From the NCBI RefSeq assembly GCF_001742165.1, contig NZ_CP016444.1:558001-622000 (forward strand): DNA of 64,000 nucleotides, in the 5' to 3' direction. The DNA comes from Burkholderia stabilis (GTDB lineage Bacteria > Pseudomonadota > Gammaproteobacteria > Burkholderiales > Burkholderiaceae). The position numbers were made by a program, and so were the translations under genes. This document shows positions 36,903 through 44,464 of this stretch, piece by piece (the stretch's first letter is position 1; every line of letters begins with the position of its first letter). The notes under the pieces are model-generated. The model worked only from the letters and a program-made list of their open reading frames with translations, ran no database searches and was not told the origin of the DNA.

Positions 36903-39668
36903 TCAACTGAAGTGATGGCTGAGTTCGAGCCACAGCGTGCGGCCATACGGCATGTAGTAGCCGACGGTGTAGTACGGCCAGCCGACGGAATCGTCGTGTT
37001 TGATCGTGTTGAACACGTTGTTCATCACGAAGGTCAGCGACGTGTCGCGCGAGAACTGGTGCGAGATGCTCAGGTTCGCGAGCGTCGTCGGTGTCAGATA
37101 CGCGGTCTGGGCGGCGTTCGGCACCTTGCCGTAGCGCTCGAGCTGCACCGTCGAGGTCCACTTCGGGACCGACCACGTCAGGCTCAGCATGAGCTTGTCC
37201 GGCCATTCCGGGTTGCCTGTCGGGTTGGCGAGCGAATGCAGGAGGTCCTGTACCGGGCTATTCGCGTACTGCTGGTACTTGTGGCTCAGGACCTTCGTGA
37301 AGTTGGCGCTCAGCAGGAACGTGCCGGCGCGGCCGAGGCGAAAGCGCCATTTGCCGCCGAGATCGAAGCCCGTCGTCTTTTCCATCGCGGCGTTGATCGG
37401 ATTCACGAGGATCGTGTTGATCGCGCCGGGGTCGAGCACGGCCGTCAGCGGGTTGCGGATCACTCGACTCAGCGCGTCCACGCAGTTGGGCGAACTGGCG
37501 CCCAGTTGCCCGGCACGGCATGCGGCTTCGGTGCGCAGCAGATTGTCCGGGTCGATGGTCGTGACGAGATTGTCGATGCGGATGTTGTAGTAGTCGGCGG
37601 ACAGGTCGATGTCCGGTGTGGGTGCAAGCACGAAGCCGGCGCCCCACGATTTGCCGTTTTCCGGCTTCAGGTTCGCATTGCCCTTCTGAATGAAGTTCGA
37701 ACCCGGCGACACGTTCGCGTATTCGCACGATGCGAGCGATTTCCCCGACTGGTTGCAGCGGAAGTAGTCGGTGGTCGATTCGAAATAGCCCTTCGACTGG
37801 CTCATGAAGATGTAATTCATGTCCGGCGCGCGGAAGCTCGTGCCGTAATTGCCGCGAAGCAACAGCTCGCGCAGCGGCCTGTATTCGAGCCCCAGGTCGT
37901 AAGTGAGTTTGTTGTTGCGGGTGCCGGCGAACGAGTAGTCGTCATAGCGCGTGGCGACGTTTGCGGTCAATTGGCTCAGGATCGGGATGCGTAGTTCGAC
38001 CGCGGCCGCGTAGCGCTTGCGATTGCCGCTCGCACCGGTCGCGCCGGCGGAGTTGTAGTACACGCCCTGGTTGAGCGCGGGATCGATCGAATTGCTGAAG
38101 CCCTGCGTGCCGTATTCGATCACGCCGGCGGCCCGCACGGGGCCGGCCGGTAGCGAGAGCAGGTTGCCGTTGGCGGCGAGGCTGAAGGTCTGCGTCCACG
38201 TGGCGTTCCTGCTGGTCGATTCGCCATACATCGACGCGAACTGGTTCGGCGTGAGCGGGGTTGCGAAGCGTGCGGCGTTGGGTGCGTAGATCGGCGCACC
38301 GTCGGTGGCGGTGCCGAGCTGCGGGCCGAGGTAGTAGCGGTCGACGTTCGACAACAGGCGCGGCACCGTCGCGCGGCTCTGGTAGCCGGATGCGCTGTAC
38401 GTGAGCTCGTAGTTCCAGCTGCTGTCTGGCAGCTTGCCGCGCAGGCCGGTGATCAGGTTGCCCGCGACGTCGTCCCAGCGCTTGTTCCATACCGATGCGC
38501 CGCCGATCTCCTGCGGCGCGATGCGCTTGGTCCACGCCTCGTTTGCGCCCGTTTCCTGATTGAAGAAATAGCCGGTCGTCGCCGCGGCCGATGTCCAGCT
38601 CGGGCCGCGCGTGTTGTTCTCGGTCTGGTTCCAGGCGGTCGACACGGAGCCGAACAGCGTGACGAGATCGCTCAGCCGGTATTCGACCCCGCCGTACAGG
38701 TTCTCGCTGACGTTGTTCGTTTGCGTCGTCCAGTACGACGGCTGCGCGCCGCCGCTGCCGCAGTACGCGCCATTGCGGGAGTTGACGGTAGCGGTGCCGC
38801 CGAATGCGCCGATGCCGGCGAGCGCGCCGCACGCGCCGGCGGCGCCGACGTAGCGTCCGGTGTCGAGATTCTGGCGTGCCCAGGTCTTGGTCGGCGGCTC
38901 GCCTTCGAGCGTCGACGATGACATGAAGTCGCGCTGTCCGGACCAGACCGGATTGGTCTTGCCGATCTCGAGGCCGAACACCGTGCTCAGCGCGCCGAAC
39001 GTCTTGCCGCCCGACACCTGCAACCGGCCGTTGCCGCCGCCGCCGTCCCAGGTGCGGCCGCCCTTGACGTTGACCTCGATGCCGTCGATGTGCTTCTTCA
39101 TGATGATGTTGACGACACCCGCGATTGCGTCCGAGCCGTATACGGCGGAGGCCGCGCCGTTCAGGATTTCGATGCGGTCGATCATCGCCGACGGAATGTT
39201 GGCCAGATTGACGAAGTTGACGTTGCCGTCGTACGCGATCGGGTAGTCGGCCACGCGCCGGCCGTCGACGAGGACGAGCGTGTGGTTCGGGCCGAGGCCG
39301 CGCAGGCTGAGCGCATTCGCGGCCGGCGTGAACGTGTTGCCGTAGTCGGCGCCTTGCGTGAAGCCGGTGTTCTGGGTTTGCGACTGGAGCGCGTCGAAAA
39401 CGTTTCGGTACCCTTTCGATTCGAGATCCTGACCGGTAATGACGGTGACGGGCGTCGCGCCTTCCTTCTCGGAGCGAGGAATGCGCGATCCCGTCACGAC
39501 GAACGTCTTCAGCGATGCGGCGGCGCTGGCCGCATTGGGCGGCGCGGTGACGGTGGCGGTGCTCGATGCGGCTTCCTGAGCCGCGGCGGGCATCCACGAT
39601 GTCGCCAGGCCGGACAGGCAGAGCGCGATCGCGCTCCCTCTCTTGATATAGAGCGACGTGTTTTGCAT
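36903..39668 (-). CDS. TonB-dependent outer-membrane receptor
   Basis: A 921-residue TonB-dependent receptor. It has a signal peptide ending near AAA-QEA (residues 28-33), then a TonB-box-like stretch before a plug domain (TPVTVITGQDLESKGYRNVF; LSLRGLGPNHTLVLVDGRRV; IEILNGAASAVYGSDAIAGV), followed by a long beta-barrel. It imports a large ligand using energy from TonB-ExbB-ExbD. The ATG 39668 is preferred to a TTG two codons upstream. The C terminus ends HHFS rather than on an aromatic residue, exactly where the IS66 fragment starts, so the last residue may be altered. The ligand is unknown; iron chelates, saccharides or peptides are all possible. Confidence 0.92.
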   Translation of the reverse strand: MQNTSLYIKRGSAIALCLSGLATSWMPAAAQEAASSTATVTAPPNAASAAASLKTFVVTGSRIPRSEKEGATPVTVITGQDLESKGYRNVFDALQSQTQNTGFTQGADYGNTFTPAANALSLRGLGPNHTLVLVDGRRVADYPIAYDGNVNFVNLANIPSAMIDRIEILNGAASAVYGSDAIAGVVNIIMKKHIDGIEVNVKGGRTWDGGGGNGRLQVSGGKTFGALSTVFGLEIGKTNPVWSGQRDFMSSSTLEGEPPTKTWARQNLDTGRYVGAAGACGALAGIGAFGGTATVNSRNGAYCGSGGAQPSYWTTQTNNVSENLYGGVEYRLSDLVTLFGSVSTAWNQTENNTRGPSWTSAAATTGYFFNQETGANEAWTKRIAPQEIGGASVWNKRWDDVAGNLITGLRGKLPDSSWNYELTYSASGYQSRATVPRLLSNVDRYYLGPQLGTATDGAPIYAPNAARFATPLTPNQFASMYGESTSRNATWTQTFSLAANGNLLSLPAGPVRAAGVIEYGTQGFSNSIDPALNQGVYYNSAGATGASGNRKRYAAAVELRIPILSQLTANVATRYDDYSFAGTRNNKLTYDLGLEYRPLRELLLRGNYGTSFRAPDMNYIFMSQSKGYFESTTDYFRCNQSGKSLASCEYANVSPGSNFIQKGNANLKPENGKSWGAGFVLAPTPDIDLSADYYNIRIDNLVTTIDPDNLLRTEAACRAGQLGASSPNCVDALSRVIRNPLTAVLDPGAINTILVNPINAAMEKTTGFDLGGKWRFRLGRAGTFLLSANFTKVLSHKYQQYANSPVQDLLHSLANPTGNPEWPDKLMLSLTWSVPKWTSTVQLERYGKVPNAAQTAYLTPTTLANLSISHQFSRDTSLTFVMNNVFNTIKHDDSVGWPYYTVGYYMPYGRTLWLELSHHFS

Positions 39669-40742
39669 CTTCAAGTTGTGTTGACGAGCAAGTTAAATGG
39701 CTGGCCGTTGCCGGGCATCCATGCCGTTTGTTGCGGCATATCAACTCGCAACGCCCTGTCGTTCGCGCAATTCCAGTGTCCGATTCAAGTACTCGGAATG
39801 ACGAGTGCGGTCTGAAAATCCGGTAGGCGGATCGATTTTTCTTTCAGTTGCCGTAACCGGTACTAATGGCTGGCCGTGTGGCGGGAGACTTTATCGATCG
39901 CCTTTGGGTTGGGCAAATGATAGTTACGTATATTGATGTGGTAGGCGGAAGGAAATGGAAATCTCCTGCTAATTCTATTTGTCATTCTTGATAATGGGAA
40001 AGGCATCAAGCTCTATGTGGCGCGTGGTGTCGCGGCAGGTCATTGGCTTCGGGGTCGCCCCAATCGGGCTGCATTTCGCAATCGCCGATCATGCGCCTGA
40101 AACCTGTGCGACGACGACCGGATCGGTCGATTGCTTCGATCGCCAACCTGCGATCCGTCCGAATCTACGACGCGTGCAGTACTCGGGGGCGAATGGATGC
40201 CGGCTCCGTTCGAGTGGATTCTTGTTTCATGAAGTATCGCTTCGTGGCGAATAAAATAATGTGAAAGTTTGATGTGATCAAACTTTTATGGATTATTCAA
40301 TGCACTTGAGGCGGCGATGTTTGATGCAATTAAACTTTTAAATTCTTGTGGTCTATTCATTAAGTTTGATGCAGTCAAACTTTTGGTTTTTCATCAAAAA
40401 AAGTTTGACGCTCAAAATTTTTTCTTGATATCTTCCGTAATCAAGTGATGCCGATTTTTTGAGGTATTCATTTCTTTACGAATGTCTTTCGCCTGGATCC
40501 GCGTGATTACGATTGGATCGCGGCTCCGCCGACCGTTGTTCTGGCGGACGGGCATCCGTTTTATTTTCCGGAATCTAATCAATTTCGATAAGAAGGTATT
40601 TTCCCGCGTCGAGCAATCGGCGGGCGGGCATTTTATTTTCGGGAATAAGTAATTCGGGTTTTATGGATATTGAATCAAACACTGCCGTCATACGGGCCGT
40701 GGGGCATCGTGCATCGGCGACATTCACGTTGGGGGACTGAAG
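39669..40742. other. Long divergent intergenic region, 1074 bases, AT-rich centre
   Basis: Lies between the first TonB receptor (minus) and tonB (plus). I found no supported gene. The 40225-40460 part is strikingly AT-rich for this genome and contains the palindrome array. The remaining 290 bases up to tonB contain only a possible half-site (AATCAAACAC near 40674). No convincing Fur box was seen. Confidence 0.6.
40264..40383. promoter_or_regulatory. Array of three TTTGAT/ATCAAA palindromes
   Basis: Copy 1 (40264-40286) has perfect 10-base arms AAAGTTTGAT and ATCAAACTTT around GTG. Copy 2 (40316-40338) has GTTTGAT and ATTAAAC around GCA. Copy 3 (40361-40383) has AAGTTTGAT and GTCAAACTT around GCA. 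Centres are 52 and 45 bases apart, roughly four to five helical turns, allowing cooperative binding by a dimeric regulator. A further looser pair of half-sites follows at 40392-40445. Confidence 0.7.
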
Positions 40743-41453
40743 GTGGGTATCAAGATCGAGGACGGCGTGTTCGCGTCCGGCGGCGGGCCGGCGAGGCCCG
40801 GACGCCCGCGGCAGTTCGGCGGGAAACAGCGGAACCCGGTGCGCCGGTTCGGTGGCATCGCGGCCGTGTTGCTGCTGCATGTGTTGTTGGTCTATGCGCT
40901 CCTCAATGGCCTCGCGACCAAGGTCGTGCAGGTTATTCAGCATCCGATCGAAACCCGCATCATCGAGCCGGTGAAGCCGCCGCCGCCTCCGCCGCCTTTG
41001 CCGGTGGTCAAGCTGCCGCCGCCGAAGGCGACGCTGCCGCCGCCACCGTTCGTACCGCCTGCGGAGGTGCCGGTCCAGGCGCCTCCCCAGGCGACGATCA
41101 CGCATCAGGCCGCACCCGTGCCGTCCGCGCCGGCCGTGCAGGCGCCGGTCGTCGCGCCGCCGGCGCCGGCGGCGAAGCCGGTCAGCCACGAGGTGGGGGT
41201 GGTCTGCCCGAATTCCGAGCAGATGCGAGCATCGATGCAGTATCCGAAGGAAGCGCAGGAAAACAACATCACCGGCGACGTCACGATCGAATTCGTCGTC
41301 GATGCCGACGGCAACATCACCAACGTGCGCGTGGCGCAGTCGGCCGATCCGGTCCTCGATCGCGCTGCCTACAACACGGTCAAGCGATTCAGGTGCGTGG
41401 CGCAAGGGCAGCCGGTGCGCGTCCAGGTTCCGTTCTCGTTCAACCTGAACTGA
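40743..41453 (+). CDS. tonB: TonB energy-transducing protein
   Basis: A 236-residue periplasm-spanning protein that links the inner-membrane proton motor to outer-membrane receptors. One transmembrane helix lies at residues 38-57, a proline-rich spacer at about 77-115, and the C-terminal TonB domain (YPKEAQENNITGDVTIEFVV onward) at about 155-236, ending in PFSFNLN. It begins with GTG at 40743. The exbB-exbD-exbD genes follow directly, so this is a complete dedicated TonB system. It probably powers both TonB receptors in the neighbourhood (inference). Confidence 0.93.
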   Translation: MGIKIEDGVFASGGGPARPGRPRQFGGKQRNPVRRFGGIAAVLLLHVLLVYALLNGLATKVVQVIQHPIETRIIEPVKPPPPPPPLPVVKLPPPKATLPPPPFVPPAEVPVQAPPQATITHQAAPVPSAPAVQAPVVAPPAPAAKPVSHEVGVVCPNSEQMRASMQYPKEAQENNITGDVTIEFVVDADGNITNVRVAQSADPVLDRAAYNTVKRFRCVAQGQPVRVQVPFSFNLN

Positions 41454-41518
41454 CCTGGCGCCGGGCCGGCTGGCCTGGAATTTCAATCGATCAGTTTAAC
41501 GAAACAACTGGAGTAGGT

Positions 41519-42412
41519 ATGGCAAAGCGTTCACTGGCTGCACTGGCGGCTTGCATGTTGATTTCCACCGTCGCGCTCGATGCGCTCGTCGTGCCGCAGC
41601 CGGCGTTTGCCGAGGCGAGCGGGCCGGTGGCCGTGGCCGCGACAGCGTCCGCGCCGCAGGCGGCCGCGGACGAACCTTCGCCGCCGCCCGCGCCGGCGGC
41701 GACCAAGGCCGTCGAGAATCCGTACGGGCTCGGCGCGCTGTGGAAGAACGGCGATTTCGTCGCGCGATTCGTGCTGATTCTGCTCGTGATCATGTCGATG
41801 GGAAGCTGGTACATCATGATCGCCAAGTTCCTCGAGCAGTTCCGCGCGAACCGCCGCGCGAAACTCGCCGACGAGCAACTCTGGTCGGCCCCGTCGCTGT
41901 CGGCCGGCGCGAGCCTGCTCGATGAGGCGTCGCCGTTCCGCTTCATCGCGGAGACCGCGATCGAGGCCGGCGAGCATCACGACGAGGCGCTGCTCGAGGC
42001 GGTCGATCGCAACACGTGGATCGACGTCTCGGTCGAGCGCGCGATCACCAACGTGTCGAACCGGCTGCAGGATGGCCTTGCGTTCCTCGCGACGGTCGGC
42101 TCGACCGCGCCGTTCGTCGGGCTATTCGGCACCGTGTGGGGCATCTATCACGCGCTGACGGCAATCGGTATCGCCGGGCAGGCGTCGATCGACAAGGTCG
42201 CGGGCCCGGTCGGCGAAGCACTGATCATGACGGCGATCGGGTTGGCGGTCGCCGTGCCGGCCGTGCTCGGTTACAACTTCCTGGTCCGCCGCAACAAGTC
42301 GGTGATGGAGCGGGTGCGCAACTTCGGCGCGCAGTTGCATACGGTGCTGCTCGCGGGCAGCAAGCGTCCGGTGCGGGCCGCCGGTGCGCCGACCGCGTCG
42401 CTCGTGCACTGA
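41519..42412 (+). CDS. exbB: ExbB (MotA/TolQ/ExbB proton channel)
   Basis: A 297-residue inner-membrane protein of the TonB motor. It has a cleavable-looking N-terminal signal followed by an Ala/Pro-rich periplasmic extension (to about residue 60), then three helices: FVARFVLILLVIMSMGSWYI near 80-99, the conserved LATVGSTAPFVGLFGTVWGI near 192-211, and ALIMTAIGLAVAVPAVLGYN near 236-255. The long N-terminal extension is typical of ExbB rather than TolQ. The ATG at 41519 follows GGAGTAGGT. It is co-transcribed with tonB and the two exbD genes. Confidence 0.93.
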   Translation: MAKRSLAALAACMLISTVALDALVVPQPAFAEASGPVAVAATASAPQAAADEPSPPPAPAATKAVENPYGLGALWKNGDFVARFVLILLVIMSMGSWYIMIAKFLEQFRANRRAKLADEQLWSAPSLSAGASLLDEASPFRFIAETAIEAGEHHDEALLEAVDRNTWIDVSVERAITNVSNRLQDGLAFLATVGSTAPFVGLFGTVWGIYHALTAIGIAGQASIDKVAGPVGEALIMTAIGLAVAVPAVLGYNFLVRRNKSVMERVRNFGAQLHTVLLAGSKRPVRAAGAPTASLVH

Positions 42413-42429
42413 CGCAGACGGGGGGCGAG

Positions 42430-42852
42430 ATGGCCATGAACGTCGGGCAGGACGACAACGACGATGTGATCGCCAATATCAACACGACGCCGCTCGTCGA
42501 CGTGATGCTGGTGTTGCTGATCATTTTCCTGATCACGATTCCGGTCGTGACTCATACGATTCCGCTGGAGCTGCCGAAGGAAACGGTGCAGCCGCTGGAG
42601 ACGGCGCCGAAAAGCGTCGAGATCGCGGTGAATCGCGACGGGCAATTCTTTTGGGGCGAAACGCTTGTAGACGGCCCGACGCTGCTCGTCAAGCTGAAGG
42701 GCATCTCGCAGATGTCACCGCAGCCCGACGTGCACGTGCGCGGCGACGAGAACACGCGCTACGAATTCATCGGGCGCGTGGTCACTGCGTGCGAGCGGTC
42801 GGGCATCGCGAAGGTTTCTTTCATCACCGAGCCGCCGGCGCGCGGCGGATAG
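42430..42852 (+). CDS. exbD: ExbD (first copy)
   Basis: A 140-residue biopolymer-transport protein with one N-terminal transmembrane helix (VDVMLVLLIIFLITIPVV, about residues 23-40) and a periplasmic C-terminal domain. The essential aspartate is Asp24 in TTPLVDVMLVLL. It works with ExbB to harvest the proton gradient. The ATG at 42430 overlaps the GGCGAGATGG leader; an alternative ATG lies two codons downstream. The second exbD follows nine bases later. Confidence 0.92.
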   Translation: MAMNVGQDDNDDVIANINTTPLVDVMLVLLIIFLITIPVVTHTIPLELPKETVQPLETAPKSVEIAVNRDGQFFWGETLVDGPTLLVKLKGISQMSPQPDVHVRGDENTRYEFIGRVVTACERSGIAKVSFITEPPARGG

Positions 42853-42861
42853 GAGTCGACG

Positions 42862-43287
42862 ATGGGCATGAACGTATCTTCGGGCGGCGGCGAGCCGGAC
42901 GTGATGGTCGACATCAATACCACGCCGCTGATCGACGTGATGCTGGTGCTGCTGATCATGTTGATCATCACGATCCCGATCCAGATGCACTCGGTCCGGA
43001 TGGACCTGCCGGTCGGCAATCCGCCGCCGCCGGCGACACCGCCGGAAGCCGTGCAGATCGACATCGCGGCCGACGGCGCGACGACCTGGAACGGCGCGCG
43101 CGTGCTGGATCGCACGACGCTCGAGCAGAAGCTCGCACGCGTCGCCGCGGAGCCCGTGCAGGCGGAAATCCGTTTGCGTCCGGACAAACTCGCGCCGTAC
43201 CGGGCCGTCGCCGGCGTGCTGACGAGCGCGCAGCGCGTCGGTGCGACCAGGATCGGCCTGATCGGCAACGAGCAGTACATGCCGTGA
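42862..43287 (+). CDS. exbD: ExbD (second copy)
   Basis: A 141-residue ExbD paralogue with the same helix (IDVMLVLLIMLIITIPIQ) and the conserved aspartate Asp25 in TTPLIDVMLVLL. Paired, divergent exbD genes occur in several TonB systems, where the second copy is sometimes needed only for particular receptors. The periplasmic part is clearly different in sequence from the first copy. The gene ends the tonB operon; a 269-base spacer separates it from the XRE-cupin gene. Confidence 0.92.
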   Translation: MGMNVSSGGGEPDVMVDINTTPLIDVMLVLLIMLIITIPIQMHSVRMDLPVGNPPPPATPPEAVQIDIAADGATTWNGARVLDRTTLEQKLARVAAEPVQAEIRLRPDKLAPYRAVAGVLTSAQRVGATRIGLIGNEQYMP

Positions 43288-43556
43288 GGCAGGCAGCGGG
43301 GCTGGCGTCAGGCACCTCGCGTGGCTCGGCGAACATGTGACAGACGGGTCGATCCGGCGCGAGAAACGGGATTTCATATTGATCTGTAGTGCGAACAGGT
43401 GGAGGCGATGTGAAAAACGGGAAAGCCGTAACATCGAACGTTCACCGCGCGACCACGGTTTCCGCCGGTACGCAGTCGTGCTGAAAGCGCGCTGCGATCG
43501 CGTTGACCGGAGGGCGCTTTCATCAAACAGTTTCGACTACGGGTTCGTGTCTCACT

Positions 43557-44132
43557 ATGGTTTCGCCTTCCGATGAATCGATGCTTGTTGCCACCTCGAT
43601 GGGAAACAGGATTCGCCTGCTGCGCCGGCAGCTCAAGCTCACGCTGGACGTGACCGCCGCCGCGGCCGGCATTTCCAAGCCGTTTCTGTCGCAGATCGAA
43701 CGCGGACGCGCGATGCCGTCGATCGTGACGCTCGTCGGAATCGCGAAGGCGCTGGGCGTCACGATCGACCGCTTCGTCGGCGCACCGCCCGACACGCCAC
43801 CGGCGTGCCAGTGCGACTCGCTGCAGCACTTCGGCATCGAGTCGCTCGCGAACGCGTTTGCGCAGCTTTCGCACCTGGCGAGCGGAACAAGGCTGGATGC
43901 GCGGTTGTTCCGGATTCCGGGCGGCCAGGCCGCGCCGGAAGGGGCGTCTTACGCGGGTGAGGCGTTTCTTTACGTGATGAACGGCGAGCTCGAGCTGACG
44001 CTGGACGACCGCACCGTTGTGCTGAAAGCGGGCGATACCGCGCATTACGAGTCGACCCCGGCCCAGGTCTGGAGCAACGCCGCGAACGAAGAAGCGGTGA
44101 TCGTCTGGGTCGGCGCGCCGACTGGAACCTGA
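43557..44132 (+). CDS. XRE-family regulator with C-terminal cupin domain
   Basis: A 191-residue one-component regulator. The helix-turn-helix at residues 18-72 (LTLDVTAAAAGISKPFLSQI, then ERGRAMPSIVTLVGIAKAL) matches the XRE/Cro type. A cupin barrel fills about residues 115-185 (FRIPGGQAAPEGASYAGEAF, MNGELELTLDDRTVVLKAGD). Such proteins sense small metabolites, often amines or amino-acid-like compounds. I chose the ATG at 43557; another ATG eight codons later is possible. Lying between the TonB motor and the receptor/Yej operon, it is the obvious candidate to control both, and perhaps to bind the palindrome array (inference). Confidence 0.9.
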   Translation: MVSPSDESMLVATSMGNRIRLLRRQLKLTLDVTAAAAGISKPFLSQIERGRAMPSIVTLVGIAKALGVTIDRFVGAPPDTPPACQCDSLQHFGIESLANAFAQLSHLASGTRLDARLFRIPGGQAAPEGASYAGEAFLYVMNGELELTLDDRTVVLKAGDTAHYESTPAQVWSNAANEEAVIVWVGAPTGT

Positions 44133-44156
44133 GAGAAAACAAAAGCGCATCCGTTT

Positions 44157-44290
44157 GACCGGGCGCTTACATAAGCATTACTGATCGTTGATCGAAGGAA
44201 CGTGCGAGGCGCCCGGTCGGGATAGCTACGCAGGGGCGGAAAGACGAGAACAAGTACTCGCACGGTCTTTCCGCACGCCGTTCCGGTTGG
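44157..44290 (+). other. Structured leader between the XRE-cupin gene and the TonB receptor gene
   Basis: Two strong inverted repeats: GACCGGGCGC (44157-44166) with GCGCCCGGTC (44209-44218), and GCGGAAAGAC (44236-44245) with GTCTTTCCGC (44265-44274). Both arms are perfect over ten bases. A third, smaller hairpin (GCACGG/CCGTGC) follows around 44323. The RNA of this 330-base region should fold strongly. It could be a terminator/attenuator, a protected mRNA 5' end or a regulatory leader; no known riboswitch was recognised. Confidence 0.5.
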
Positions 44291-44464
44291 CAACGCCGAA
44301 CGACGGGGCCGGCAGCGCGGGGCACGGGTGCCGTGCAGGTCGCGTTGCCGGCGGGTTCGAGGCAGTGCAGGTGGCAGGTCGGCAATAACGGGGACCGGTA
44401 TGCAGACGCCCGGAAGCGGGCGGGGATTCACGAGATCCCGGGCAAAACCGGCGGGTTCTTATTG

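Noticed and set aside
39979..40254. Possible 91-residue gene upstream of tonB
   Set aside because: No ribosome-binding site, low-complexity composition and no recognisable domain; the region looks regulatory.
39669..40263. Fur box for the TonB receptor
   Set aside because: Only weak AATGATAGTT-like stretches; no 19-base Fur match that I could support.
40392..40445. A fourth copy of the tonB-upstream palindrome
   Set aside because: Half-sites are present, but the spacing between them differs from the other three copies, so I do not count it as a full copy.
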